DNA of 64,000 bases, from contig MNUP01000033.1 of the NCBI GenBank assembly GCA_001871075.1, positions 1-64,000 of the forward strand. Reading direction: 5' to 3'. The position numbers and the translations under genes were made by a program. This document shows, in pieces, positions 16,483-26,044 of this stretch. The stretch comes from Candidatus Desantisbacteria bacterium CG1_02_49_89 (lineage in GTDB: Bacteria > Desantisbacteria > UBA1551). The notes under the pieces were generated by a model, which was not told the origin of the DNA, did no database searches, and saw only the letters and a program-made list of their open reading frames with translations. The stretch's first letter is position 1; the number at the start of each line of letters is the position of its first letter.

Positions 16483-17099
16483 TTTGAACCTCCCGCGATT
16501 TTCTTCCTTGGAACCACATAGATGCGGAGCCCGGTCTCAAAAGTAACATTACCCAGCCCGAACGTGACATCTGAACCCGCTATGTCCGTGCTCATCATTG
16601 TGTAACCGTACCCAAGGCCGCAGTACACACAAAGCGCCTCATCAATGCCGATCTCGATCCCTGCTTTTGCTTCCACACCCCACAGCACTGTCTTGCCGGC
16701 GCCAAGCCCGTATGACTCAAGTATTGTTATCGCTTCTTTACCGCTGCCGATAAGGAACGGCAGAACATCATTGAATAGTTCATCTTTTGTATTAGTTTCC
16801 TTATAATACTTAAGGTCAATGCCGATGAACGGGCTTATGAACTTCTGCTTGATCCTCGTCTGGAATCCCACTGTTACCGGAGTCATCTTGATACGCCCTT
16901 CGCTATCCACGCACCATCCCGGCACTATCCTTAGTGAACCCATCAGGATCTCGATCTGCCACATACCGGTCATAGAACCGATCCCTCCCGCGCTTCCCAA
17001 AACAGCGTGACTTGCGCCGAGCGCAAAACCGGACACATTTCCGCTGAACCCCAATCCGAGAACACCCGCGACTGCCACTGCCGCCAACAATCTTTTCAT
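16479..17099 (-). CDS. Secreted barrel-like protein, paralog A
   Basis: The start is the ATG at 17099, which has AGGAGGAGTT before it; an ATG 12 codons upstream has no such site. The signal peptide MKRLLAAVAVAGVLGLGFSG is followed by alternating hydrophobic stretches consistent with an outer-membrane or periplasmic beta protein of ~206 residues. It shares GIGSMTGMWQIEILMG, ISPFIG(I/L)DL, KDELFN and GLGYGYTMMS with the next gene, so the pair is a tandem duplication. The family is not recognised. Confidence 0.8.
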   Translation of the reverse strand: MKRLLAAVAVAGVLGLGFSGNVSGFALGASHAVLGSAGGIGSMTGMWQIEILMGSLRIVPGWCVDSEGRIKMTPVTVGFQTRIKQKFISPFIGIDLKYYKETNTKDELFNDVLPFLIGSGKEAITILESYGLGAGKTVLWGVEAKAGIEIGIDEALCVYCGLGYGYTMMSTDIAGSDVTFGLGNVTFETGLRIYVVPRKKIAGGSK

Positions 17100-17141
17100 A
17101 ACTCCTCCTGCTTTAAACGTTTGTTCTATCCGCATTCAGGA

Positions 17142-17789
17142 TCATTTCTTCACGCCGGGCACCGCGGGATTATTCCCGTGCTCATCCTTAGGCCTGCCGA
17201 TAAGATAAAGACGGAACCCTGTTTCCCATGTCACGCTGCCTATACCGAAGGTTACGTTGCCTGAACCAAAGTTTGCACTTATCATTGTGTAGCCGAAGCC
17301 TATGCCGGTGTAGATCCTGACCGCTTTATCCAGGCCGAATTCCACGCCTGCCTTTGCCTCAATTCCCCACAGAGTGGTGTAGCCGTCTCCAAACCCGTAT
17401 TTCTGGATCTCTGCCATCAGGTCCGTGCTGCAGCCGATTATCTTCGGAAGAACCTTATTGAACAGTTCATCTTTTGAACTGGTTTCCGCGTAATACGTAA
17501 GGTCCAGCCCGATATAAGGGCTGATGAAAGGCAGGGGCGCTTTCGCGATAAAACCAAACGTGAACGGGGTCATCATTACTCTTCCCTCGTTGTCTGTAAG
17601 CCAGCCCGGGGTAATGCACAAGGGCCCGACCAAGACCTCGATCTGCCACATACCGTTCATGGAGCCTACCCCTGAAATGTTTCCCAGCCCGGCATGCCTT
17701 GCGCCGATGCTGACATCCAGAGCTTCCGCCGCCATACCGAAACCTGCTACCGCTGCTAAAACCAGCATAACCGTTAACACCTTCTTCAT
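17142..17789 (-). CDS. Secreted barrel-like protein, paralog B
   Basis: 215 residues with signal peptide MKKVLTVMLVLAAVAGFGMA. It parallels paralog A along its whole length (GVGSMNGMWQIEVLVG, ISPYIGLDLTYY, KDELFN, GIGFGYTMIS). AAGGAGG precedes the ATG. It is the first gene of the set and lies 62 bp downstream of a sigma-54-like promoter. Function is unknown; a surface or periplasmic structural role is a guess. Confidence 0.8.
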   Translation of the reverse strand: MKKVLTVMLVLAAVAGFGMAAEALDVSIGARHAGLGNISGVGSMNGMWQIEVLVGPLCITPGWLTDNEGRVMMTPFTFGFIAKAPLPFISPYIGLDLTYYAETSSKDELFNKVLPKIIGCSTDLMAEIQKYGFGDGYTTLWGIEAKAGVEFGLDKAVRIYTGIGFGYTMISANFGSGNVTFGIGSVTWETGFRLYLIGRPKDEHGNNPAVPGVKK

Positions 17790-17850
17790 AAAACCTCCTT
17801 AAAAATTTTGTTTTTGTCTGCGACGCAACCTTCTTGTGTAACAATAAAAG

Positions 17851-17866
17851 ACAACAAACGTGCCAA
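17851..17866 (-). promoter_or_regulatory. Sigma-54 (-24/-12) promoter candidate for the secreted paralogs
   Basis: Minus-strand TTGGCACGTTTGTTGT against the consensus YTGGCACGNNNNTTGCW. The -24 half is perfect, the spacing is exact, and the -12 half has TTGT for TTGC. The next upstream gene on this strand is an NtrC-type activator. Confidence 0.6.
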
Positions 17867-18088
17867 CATCGTCCGTTAAGGAGCGGTTTTCTGGGTATTT
17901 TAATGTTTTCCCGTCGGTAAAACAAAAATAGAAGTTTAATTTTGGTTCATGGAAGGCGGGCTGACGCAGGGCGGAAGTGAATACCGGAAATATGCGGCAA
18001 TAAGCGGAAAAAACAGGGAATCAGGTATTCTGTGTATGAAAAAAATGAATATATTTTTTGTTCACTGAATATCGGCTTTAAAATAAAA

Positions 18089-18115
18089 AATCCCCCTTTT
18101 CTAAAAGAGGATTTG
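18089..18115 (-). terminator. Possible second terminator
   Basis: Minus sense: AATCCTCTTTT-AG-AAAAGGGGGATT followed by TTTTATTTT. It may back up the terminator at 18189-18213. Confidence 0.55.
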
Positions 18116-18188
18116 GAGTAGGGGCTTTAGCCCCGTTTTTTACGACCGTAAAGGGTCTATTCCAAAAGAATGAGGGCTGTCAAAATAA

Positions 18189-18213
18189 AAAACCGCCCTT
18201 ATTCAGAGCGGTT
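18189..18213 (-). terminator. Rho-independent terminator after the NtrC-family gene
   Basis: Minus sense: ACCGCTCTGAATAAGGGCGGT followed by TTTTTATTTT, about 65 bp after the stop at 18277. GC-rich stem with a clear T-run. Confidence 0.75.
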
Positions 18214-18276
18214 AGTTCCTATGTTCCCATGGTTCACGTTTAACAATTTACATTTTGAATTTTGCATTTTGCATTT

Positions 18277-19677
18277 TTAATTATATTCCTCCCTCCTCCT
18301 TATCCCGTGTTTCCTCATAAGCGAATGGAAATTCTGCCTTTTCATTTTCACTTCCAACGCGGTCCTGCTGACGTTCCCGTTGTTCCTCTCCAGGGCGCTG
18401 GAAACAAACAGCTTTTCCAGTTCTTCAACAGCCTTTGCCCTCAGGTCTCTTTTTGCCTCTTTCAGCTTGTCGCTGCTCCTGGGGACCTCAGCCGATAACC
18501 GGACTTCATCTTTCCGGAATTCATTGGGAAGGTGGTTAGGCAGCACGGATTCATCCGCGACTGTAACTGCAAGCCTCTCAACAAGATTCTCAAGCTCGCG
18601 CACGTTGCCCGGCCAGTTATATTCCATCATCAGGTTCATTGCCTCAGGGGAAAATGACCTGACTTTTGAGCCTTTCCCGCGTATCGAAAGGAAATTCTCT
18701 ATGAAGAGCGGTATGTCCTCTTTCCTTTCTCTAAGGGGAGGGATGTGCACCGGCACCACGTTCAAGCGGTAGAAAAGGTCTTCCCTGAAACTGCTGTCCT
18801 TCACCATTTTTTTAAGGTTTTTATTCGTCGCGGCGATGATACGCACGTCCGCCTTCTTATTTACCACGTCCCCGACCCTCTTGAACTCCTTTTCCTGGAG
18901 CACCCTCAGCAGCTTTGCCTGGACACCGAGTGTGATGTTGCCTATCTCATCCATGAAAAGAGTGCCGCCTTCGGCTGTTTCAAAAAGGCCTGGTTTATCC
19001 GCAGCTGCCCCGGTAAAAGAACCCTTCATATGGCCGAACAGCTCGCTTTCCATCAGGTTCTCGGAAAGGCTGCTGCAGTCAACGGATACGAAAGGCCTGC
19101 CTTTCCTTGGGCTGTTATGGTGTATGGCGTGCGCCACAAGCTCCTTTCCTGTCCCGCTTTCTCCGGTTATCAGTATGGTGCTGTCAGTGCAGGACACCTT
19201 TTCAAGCAGGTCGTATATTTTTTGCATGGCCTGGCATTTTCCCATTGCTTTTCCGAACGCGTATCTGTCTCCCAGTTCTTTTTTAAGCCTCTTGTTCTCT
19301 TTGATCATACCTTTGGATTCCAGCATCTTGGATACCTTTACGCGCAATTCCTCAGGCATGAACGGCTTGGGTATGTAGTCTGAAGCCCCAAGTTTCATTG
19401 CCTCCACCGCGTCGCCTACAGTGGAATAGCCTGTGATCAGCAGTATGCTTATTTCCGGATACGCCTTCTTCGTCCGCCTGAGCAGTTCCATGCCGTTCAT
19501 TCCCGGCATATTCACGTCCGCGATCACGATATCCGGGACTTTTTCGCCTATTTTCCTGAATGCTTCCGCCCCGTTCAGAGCTGTCTCGATAATGTAATCG
19601 CAGCTCTTCAGGATCGAAGCGCAGGCATCGCATATTTCCTTCTCATCATCCACGATCAGGATCCTGTATTTCTCCAT
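18277..19677 (-). CDS. NtrC-family sigma-54-dependent response regulator
   Basis: 466 residues: receiver (Asp in VIADVNMPGMNG, Lys in PKPFM), AAA+ domain (Walker A GESGTGKE, GSFTGA loop in place of GAFTGA, Walker B GGTLFMDEIG) and a Fis-type HTH (NGNVSRTALEVKMKRQNFHS). It opens sigma-54 promoters after phosphorylation. It follows the PAS hybrid kinase by 8 bp, its likely partner. A sigma-54-like promoter lies about 410 bp downstream. The Ser in the GAFTGA loop is a tolerated variant. Confidence 0.95.
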   Translation of the reverse strand: MEKYRILIVDDEKEICDACASILKSCDYIIETALNGAEAFRKIGEKVPDIVIADVNMPGMNGMELLRRTKKAYPEISILLITGYSTVGDAVEAMKLGASDYIPKPFMPEELRVKVSKMLESKGMIKENKRLKKELGDRYAFGKAMGKCQAMQKIYDLLEKVSCTDSTILITGESGTGKELVAHAIHHNSPRKGRPFVSVDCSSLSENLMESELFGHMKGSFTGAAADKPGLFETAEGGTLFMDEIGNITLGVQAKLLRVLQEKEFKRVGDVVNKKADVRIIAATNKNLKKMVKDSSFREDLFYRLNVVPVHIPPLRERKEDIPLFIENFLSIRGKGSKVRSFSPEAMNLMMEYNWPGNVRELENLVERLAVTVADESVLPNHLPNEFRKDEVRLSAEVPRSSDKLKEAKRDLRAKAVEELEKLFVSSALERNNGNVSRTALEVKMKRQNFHSLMRKHGIRRREEYN

Positions 19678-19685
19678 ATATTCCT

Positions 19686-21569
19686 TTATTTCATTACCTT
19701 AAGGATCGCGTTGCTCAGTTCTTCCCCTGTGTATGGCTTTGCTACCACTCCCTTAAAACCGTATTTCCCGTATTCTGACATTATCGGGTCATTGGAATAC
19801 CCGCTGGATGCTATTGCCCTGACTTCCGCTTCGATCTTGATCAATTCCTTGATCGCGTCCCTGCCTCCCATGCCTCCGGGTATTGTCAGGTCCATAATGA
19901 CCGCGTCAAAAGGATTGCCTGATCTTTTCGCCCGGCTGTATAATTCAACGGCTTCCAGGCCGTCAGCCGCAAGTTCCGCCTCATATCCCAGACTCCTCAG
20001 GATGCAGCCGGTAGCTTGCCTGATCTGCTCTTCGTCATCCATCAGCAGGATCCTGATCTTCCCGGCGCTATTCTTCTTAGGCGCGTAACTGCCCGGATCA
20101 ACCGGCCTGTTTTCCATCGCCGGAATGTATATATAAAAAGTTGTCCCTGTCCCTTCCTTAGACTCAACCCTGATATACCCGTTGTGCTTCTTTATGATCG
20201 AATAGGCGGCGGACAGCCCCATTCCGCTTCCCTTTTCTTTTGTCGTGAAAAAAGGATCAAATATCCTGGACAGGTTTTCTTCGGGTATTCCCTTTCCGTT
20301 GTCATTCACGGATAATTTCACGTATTTTCCTTCCTTCAGCGCGATCTCCCGGCAGGTACCTGCATCCACGTTCTCCGCACTCAGGTTTATTACACCCCCT
20401 TTCGGCATTGACTGCTCAGCGTTGATAATAAGGTTGTTCATCACCTGCTGCATCTGTCCCTTATCCACCTCCGCATCCCACAGGTTGCCGGGAATGCGGA
20501 ATTTGCATTTGACATTTGAACCGCTCAACGCGAAATCCGCTGACTCTTTAATCAGCGCGGCTATTGATGCCGATTCCTTGATGGGCACGCCTGCCTTAGA
20601 AAAAGTAAGCAGCTGCTGGGTCAGGCCCTTAGCGCGCAGAGCTGCTTTCTCGATCCTGCCCAGCGCTTCAAAAGCATCTCCTTCGGGTTTGATCTCCGTT
20701 TTCATTGAAAAAACGCTGGTAATGATGACTGTCAGCATATTGTTAAAATCGTGTGCAATGCCCCCGGTGAGTATGCCCAGTGATTCAAGTTTCTGGGCCT
20801 TCAAAATTTCCTCATTCATTTTTTTACGGTCTGTAACATCCCGGAAAAATCCTACGTTCAGCAGCCTTCCTCCCATCCTTATGGGCCTTGACCCTATATC
20901 GGCAAAAATAACTTTCCCGTTTTTCCTTAAACAGGGCATGTCCTCGGCGATCGCGATCTCGCCTTTAACCTGTTTTTTGAACGCTTCCGTCACATGTTTC
21001 AAGCTGCCTTTGGGATGTATGTCGTTCACTCCCATATTCACCAGTTCTTTTTCTTCATAACCCAGGAAACGGCATATTGCGGGATTGGCGAATTTTATCT
21101 TCATTGTCTCCGCGTCTGCCGCGAGTATCCCGTCCACAGCCCCTTCAAATACCGATCTGAACTTTCCCTCGGATTCCCTGAGCTGTTCTTCCACGGCTCT
21201 GCGCTCCATAACCTGTCTTATCAGGGACAGGATCGAGTTCATGTCAACCGGCTTGGTTTCGTAACTTACTATATCCTTTTTTCTTACAGCCTCAACCGCG
21301 CTTTCTATTGAGGCATAACCCGTAATAACTATATATTCCGTTCCCTGAGCTTGCAGGGAAAGCCTTTCGATCAGCTCAAGCCCTGTCATGTCAGGCAGTT
21401 TTATATCGACAAGAATAAGGTCAAACAATTTTTCGCCGCAAAGTTTAACCGCGGCCTGCCCGTTATCCGCGGTATCCGCCGTATAACCCTCTTCCTGCAG
21501 GATATCCCTCATATTATAAACGAAATCTTTATCGTCATCTATGATCAGTATATTGGGCTTTTTCCTCAT
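19686..21569 (-). CDS. Receiver-PAS-histidine kinase-receiver hybrid
   Basis: 627 residues, soluble. N-terminal receiver (LILVDIKLPDMTG; Lys in ETKPVD), PAS (about 130-250), H box GGIAHDFNNMLT near 275, ATPase (NNLIINAEQSM, DNGKGIP, GSGMGLSAAY), C-terminal receiver (AVIMDLTIPGG; Lys in AKPYTG). A receiver at each end suits a phosphorelay node. It lies 8 bp before the NtrC gene and 18 bp after a double-receiver protein, so all three are probably one pathway. Confidence 0.9.
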   Translation of the reverse strand: MRKKPNILIIDDDKDFVYNMRDILQEEGYTADTADNGQAAVKLCGEKLFDLILVDIKLPDMTGLELIERLSLQAQGTEYIVITGYASIESAVEAVRKKDIVSYETKPVDMNSILSLIRQVMERRAVEEQLRESEGKFRSVFEGAVDGILAADAETMKIKFANPAICRFLGYEEKELVNMGVNDIHPKGSLKHVTEAFKKQVKGEIAIAEDMPCLRKNGKVIFADIGSRPIRMGGRLLNVGFFRDVTDRKKMNEEILKAQKLESLGILTGGIAHDFNNMLTVIITSVFSMKTEIKPEGDAFEALGRIEKAALRAKGLTQQLLTFSKAGVPIKESASIAALIKESADFALSGSNVKCKFRIPGNLWDAEVDKGQMQQVMNNLIINAEQSMPKGGVINLSAENVDAGTCREIALKEGKYVKLSVNDNGKGIPEENLSRIFDPFFTTKEKGSGMGLSAAYSIIKKHNGYIRVESKEGTGTTFYIYIPAMENRPVDPGSYAPKKNSAGKIRILLMDDEEQIRQATGCILRSLGYEAELAADGLEAVELYSRAKRSGNPFDAVIMDLTIPGGMGGRDAIKELIKIEAEVRAIASSGYSNDPIMSEYGKYGFKGVVAKPYTGEELSNAILKVMK

Positions 21570-21587
21570 ATTATCCTTTTTCTGCGT

Positions 21588-22355
21588 TTAATTTCTATCA
21601 CGTTTCCCGAGTCCGCCCCTGGTTCTTTGCTCTCTTATGCCGTCAAGCAAAGAAATGAGGTATTCCATATTTACCGGCTTCTCAAGACAGATATAAGCGC
21701 TTTCCTCCAGCGCCTGCTTTACAGGCCCTGACATCTCTTTCGGGTACCCGGTTACGAGGATAGCAACGATCTCTCTGCGGATATCCCTTACTGAAAGGTA
21801 GGTATACAGCCCGTTAAAGGGCGGAAGTTTCATGTCCAGGAGCAGGACATCAAAATCATTCTCTCTTGCCTTTTCCAGCGCTGTTTCGCCGTTGCAGGCC
21901 ATAGTGACACTGTAACCCTTATCGCTAAGCACGTCCCTGATGTTTTTGCAGAATGCCTCGTCGTCATCAGCTACCAGCACGAGCATTCTTCCGGAAACTG
22001 CATTTTCAATGACATCAAACAGTCTGTCAAAATTCAACGGTTTTTTCAGGAAGCCGAATGCTCCCTCCTGCAGTGTTTCCTTGATAGACCTTTCCATCTC
22101 GTAAGCCGTGATCATTATCACCGCGGTATCCGGCGATATTTTTTTTATTTTCCTGAACGCCTCAACGCCGTTCAACAGCGGCATCTTTACATCCATCAAT
22201 ATAAAAGCATAGCTGTTCCTCCGCGCGGAATCAACCGCCTCTGATCCGTTATGGGCAATTTCCACCTCATAACCCTTCAATTCTATGATGTCTGCCACGT
22301 TCCTGCAGAATTCCTCGTTGTCATCCGCAACAAGAACTTTGTTTTTTTCATCCAT
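21588..22355 (-). CDS. Tandem double-receiver protein
   Basis: 255 residues made of two receiver domains and no output domain. Receiver 1: ILMDVKMPLLNG, KKPLN. Receiver 2: LLLDMKLPPFNG, EKPVN. Proteins of this type pass or divide phosphoryl groups. It overlaps the membrane kinase upstream by 8 bp, which suggests translational coupling and a direct partnership. Confidence 0.9.
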   Translation of the reverse strand: MDEKNKVLVADDNEEFCRNVADIIELKGYEVEIAHNGSEAVDSARRNSYAFILMDVKMPLLNGVEAFRKIKKISPDTAVIMITAYEMERSIKETLQEGAFGFLKKPLNFDRLFDVIENAVSGRMLVLVADDDEAFCKNIRDVLSDKGYSVTMACNGETALEKARENDFDVLLLDMKLPPFNGLYTYLSVRDIRREIVAILVTGYPKEMSGPVKQALEESAYICLEKPVNMEYLISLLDGIREQRTRGGLGKRDRN

Positions 22356-23868
22356 TGCCCTTACCTCCGTTACCGGTATATTCCGGAGGTAATCGTATAA
22401 ATACGGTAGTCCCCCTGCGCGGTTCAGATCTAACCTCTATCGTGCCACCGTGCCTTTCTATTATCATCTTGGAAATAGACGCGCCGAAACCTATGCCCTT
22501 TGCTTTTGTGCTGAAAAACGGCTCAAATACCCTGTTGATATCCTCAGGCGCGATGCCTGAGCCTGTATCGGTAAAGGATATTTCAATCCTTCTATCCGCA
22601 AGGCTGCGGACATCAACAGTCAGCGAGCCTTTCCAGTCCATTGCCTCCGCCGCGTTTGTTATTATATTTTTTAAAGCTATCTGCAGCTGCCCCTTATCGG
22701 CTTTGACCATTATTTTTTCAGACGGGAAGTTTCTTGCGATATTTATCGAAGGCGGTAATTTAGAAGCGTTTATTAAGCCTGACAAAAATAATGATATGTC
22801 CATCCTTTCAAAACGCGCTTCTTCGATCCTTGTCAGGTTAAGGATGCTCTGTATGATGGAAGCGGCATCTTCAGTGCTGGATTTGATCCGGTCAAGGTGC
22901 TGGCTTACCTTTTCTCCGGCGCTTTCCAATTTTGTTTTCAGGTAGAATGCTGAACTGTCTATCGTGGCAAGCGGATTTCTCAGTTCGTGCGCTATGCCGG
23001 CCGCAAACTGGCCGATAGCTACCAGCTTTTCTTTGCTCAACAGCTCTTCCTGGGCCGTCCTCAGGTCAACCGCCATCTTCTCGAACGAACGGGCCAGATC
23101 CCCGATTTCGTCCTTCTTTTTTGCCAATACCGCATCGATTTCCACGCGGGCATCGCCCTTGCCTATCTTATCCGCCATTTCGTGCAGTTTTTGTATAGGC
23201 CTGGTTATGCTCAAAGTTGAAAATATAATAATAAAACATAAAATAAGAAATGAAAAAACAGCGGTCAGTAAAGATACTTTCAGCCTGTTCTTTTCAGCTT
23301 TGTCGGATATATTTTTCGTTTCCTCAATGCTTCTCATGCACTCTTCGTAGATCATTGCCATGGCAAGGGATACCTTATCTTCCGCGGGGGTAACTTCGTT
23401 TCCTATCATATCAGCGGTCTTTCTAACCGCGTCCGGGTTCCAGACAGAAACAGCCATCCTTGATATTATTGCCGTATATAGAGTGTCTTCTGCCGATATT
23501 GCGTCCTTCAGATCCTTTGAAAGCTGAGTATTGAGTTTTATTTCGGACTGAGTAAACACTTCGCCCAGCTTCTGCAGTTCAGCCTGCCTTTGATCTCTCA
23601 GCAATGTGCTTTTCCGGATCAACTTTTGAAGCCCCTCTTTATCGCCTTTCTGCAGGGCTATAACCGCCTTTCTTATCAAGGCAGCAAGTTCTGTGTTAAT
23701 GAACTGCAGACCGGAACTGACGCTTAACTTTTCTATTGCGGGCATTATAATAGAATTTCTTAAATACCTGCCTTTTTTTACGGAAATAAAAGAACTCAAG
23801 GTCTGATATACGCTCAGGATAAGCAGGGGCAGGATGATAAACAGCGCTATCCTATTTCTCAGGTTCAC
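22348..23868 (-). CDS. Membrane sensor histidine kinase with HAMP
   Basis: 506 residues starting at GTG with AAGGAG before it. One membrane segment near the N-terminus and another near 205-225 enclose a helical extracytoplasmic sensor. HAMP follows, then a coiled linker, H box FAAGIAHELRNPLATIDSS and ATPase (NIITNAAEAMD, DTGSGIAPED, GIGFGASISK). G2 reads GIGFG. The ligand is unknown. It is coupled to the double-receiver gene. Confidence 0.9.
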   Translation of the reverse strand: MNLRNRIALFIILPLLILSVYQTLSSFISVKKGRYLRNSIIMPAIEKLSVSSGLQFINTELAALIRKAVIALQKGDKEGLQKLIRKSTLLRDQRQAELQKLGEVFTQSEIKLNTQLSKDLKDAISAEDTLYTAIISRMAVSVWNPDAVRKTADMIGNEVTPAEDKVSLAMAMIYEECMRSIEETKNISDKAEKNRLKVSLLTAVFSFLILCFIIIFSTLSITRPIQKLHEMADKIGKGDARVEIDAVLAKKKDEIGDLARSFEKMAVDLRTAQEELLSKEKLVAIGQFAAGIAHELRNPLATIDSSAFYLKTKLESAGEKVSQHLDRIKSSTEDAASIIQSILNLTRIEEARFERMDISLFLSGLINASKLPPSINIARNFPSEKIMVKADKGQLQIALKNIITNAAEAMDWKGSLTVDVRSLADRRIEISFTDTGSGIAPEDINRVFEPFFSTKAKGIGFGASISKMIIERHGGTIEVRSEPRRGTTVFIRLPPEYTGNGGKGNG

Positions 23869-23939
23869 CTGGTCTCCTTTTTGCGTTGTATCATAAATTT
23901 ATACCCGCTTGCCATTGTCCCCGGAGAAATATTCTTATT

Positions 23940-26042
23940 TCATCCAGGGAAAATCCTGGACGGCAGGCTTATAAGGAACTTCGCGCCTTTACCGGGCCTG
24001 CTGTGCACTTCTATCCTGCCGTTATGCGCCGTAACTATGTTATTGATAATGAACAATCCCAGGCCCACACCATTTTTCTTCGTGGTGGAGAATGGCTGGA
24101 ATAACTTGTCCTTGTCCTCGTGCCTGATCCCTTCCCCTGTGTCGCTGAATTCTACGCAGACCATCCCGTTGCTGCTGAAGGTCGAGATATTCAGCTCCCC
24201 TCCGTCAGGCATTGCTTCGCTCGCGTTCGTGATCAGGTTAATAAAGGCCTGCTCAAGCATCGCGCTGTCGCCGCTGACAGGCGGCAGGGAACGCTCGAAC
24301 TGGCCTATGGTCGCAATGCCTTTCATGAATTTCTGCTTTTCTGTCAGGCTGATCGCGCTCTTCAGCACTCCGTTTATATTTATCTTACCGAATTTCAGCT
24401 CAGACGGCTTTGAAAGCCTCAGAAGATTCTCGATTATTTTCGCGATATGCCCTGCCCCCTCATCGATCGCCTTCATATCTTCCAGGACCTCGGAGCTGAA
24501 GCCTTCTGTTTTCAGCAACAGCTGGATCCTGCCCGTGATCGCGGAAAGCGGGTTTCTTATGTCGTGCGCGATGCCTGCCGCAAGATGGCCTATGGAAGCC
24601 ATCTTGTCTGACTGGACCAACTGCCTTATAAGCTCCTTCTGCGTCTGGAACAGCTCCGCATTCTCAACTGCTATCGCTATCTCATAACCCAGGGAAGACA
24701 AAATCCTGAAGTCTTCCTCGTTATACATCAGGCCTGAAGCTTTTCTGTCCAGCGTAAAAATTCCCGTAAGCCCTGCCTTGCCGATAATGGGGATACTTAC
24801 GTAAGCTCCGATCGAATCAAGCAGTATCTTATTTTCCAATCTTTGTTCTGTCTTGTATAAACCGCTCCTGCTCTCGCCTTCCTCTCTTACAAGTATTTTG
24901 CCTGTTGACAGGAACTTTACTATTTCGTCCTCTTTCCTGAAAACAACGCTTCCCGCAAGCTCAGACAATAAACCCGCGCTGAACTTCATCACAAACCCAT
25001 TTTTCACATTATTGAACAGTATCATGGAGCCTTTCTCGACGCCGATTATGCCTGCCAGACCCGTAACGACTTTCTCCGCAAGCTCATCCGGATCTATGGT
25101 TATGGCAAGTATCCTGCCGAAAGACTGAAGGGTTTTCTGGTAATCGTACCTGCCGGCGAAGATCAGCCTGTCAAAACCTTTTTCTATCCTTTCTTTTAAA
25201 GTAAAGATAATAAGAACAGTCAGGCCGGTTGCACCCATCATTAAGAGCGCCGCTTCAGGCAGAGTCATAGATTCCCCGATTAACTGCCTGTATATATATA
25301 TTATGGGCAAATAAATTCCTATTATAATGGTAAACAAAGCCGTGTATGAAAGCGTCTTCTTCAGCACAATGGTAATGTCCAACAGTCTATACCTGAGTAT
25401 AGCATAAGTGACAATTCCTGTATAAAGAACATTAAATAGATAGCCTATGGGATAAAAAGCTTTTCCGGCAACAGTAAATACATTTATCGTTCCTCCTATA
25501 ATGCCTATCCCGATACCAAGGAGAACGTAAGCAAGCTGGTTATGTTTTACATCAAAGCTTTTCTTGTAACCGTTCCACAGAACATGAAGACTGTCATATC
25601 CAAAAAATAGCAGAAAAAAATTAAAAAAGACTCCGGCAGGGCCAATTTGCGGATACCAACCCCAGGAATGGTAATAAATATCCGAAAAGAAAAGTTTGGT
25701 AAACCAGATAAATGGAAGAAATGCGGCGCTTATCAACAGACCGGCTATTTTGAACCTCTGCCTTGCAGCTCCTTCGCTCTCTGTTATAGAAAGAGAAAAA
25801 AGATAAGTTAAGGAAGGTATAAAAACTAATCCAGTTCCGTTTATTCTGCATGCAAGCGCTGCTATTTTGGGGTTTGAAGCTAAAAATGATAAAAATGCCC
25901 CCATATTCCAGGTAAACACAGATAAACCGCCAAAAATAAAGGCAATGCGTGCGGCATCTTTCTTAGCCCTGAAATATACTAAAATAACCAGAAATAAATT
26001 TGTAAGGCTGGCAACCAATGGTATTAAACTGTATACTGTCAT
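23940..26042 (-). CDS. Multi-pass membrane histidine kinase with GAF domain
   Basis: 700 residues. Eight or so hydrophobic segments occupy the first 280 residues, resembling the N-terminal membrane module of PrsK-type kinases. A GAF domain follows (about 300-460), then H box LAAGIAHDIRNPLSAITG near 485 and ATPase (NLITNASEAMPDGG, DTGEGI, GVGLGLFI). Only a weak ribosome site (CAGGGG) is seen. It lies 2 bp after the ketoacyl synthase and may be cotranscribed. PrsK pairs with an NtrC-type regulator; one lies 4.3 kb downstream. Confidence 0.9.
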   Translation of the reverse strand: MTVYSLIPLVASLTNLFLVILVYFRAKKDAARIAFIFGGLSVFTWNMGAFLSFLASNPKIAALACRINGTGLVFIPSLTYLFSLSITESEGAARQRFKIAGLLISAAFLPFIWFTKLFFSDIYYHSWGWYPQIGPAGVFFNFFLLFFGYDSLHVLWNGYKKSFDVKHNQLAYVLLGIGIGIIGGTINVFTVAGKAFYPIGYLFNVLYTGIVTYAILRYRLLDITIVLKKTLSYTALFTIIIGIYLPIIYIYRQLIGESMTLPEAALLMMGATGLTVLIIFTLKERIEKGFDRLIFAGRYDYQKTLQSFGRILAITIDPDELAEKVVTGLAGIIGVEKGSMILFNNVKNGFVMKFSAGLLSELAGSVVFRKEDEIVKFLSTGKILVREEGESRSGLYKTEQRLENKILLDSIGAYVSIPIIGKAGLTGIFTLDRKASGLMYNEEDFRILSSLGYEIAIAVENAELFQTQKELIRQLVQSDKMASIGHLAAGIAHDIRNPLSAITGRIQLLLKTEGFSSEVLEDMKAIDEGAGHIAKIIENLLRLSKPSELKFGKININGVLKSAISLTEKQKFMKGIATIGQFERSLPPVSGDSAMLEQAFINLITNASEAMPDGGELNISTFSSNGMVCVEFSDTGEGIRHEDKDKLFQPFSTTKKNGVGLGLFIINNIVTAHNGRIEVHSRPGKGAKFLISLPSRIFPG

Positions 26043-26044
26043 TT

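Larger units (their letters stand above)
17790..18276. other. 487-bp intergenic region with a promoter and two terminators
   Basis: No gene seen. It holds the sigma-54-like promoter (17851-17866), an inverted pair GAATACC...GGTATTC about 35 bp apart near 17980-18030, and two terminators (18089-18115, 18189-18213). Confidence 0.7.
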
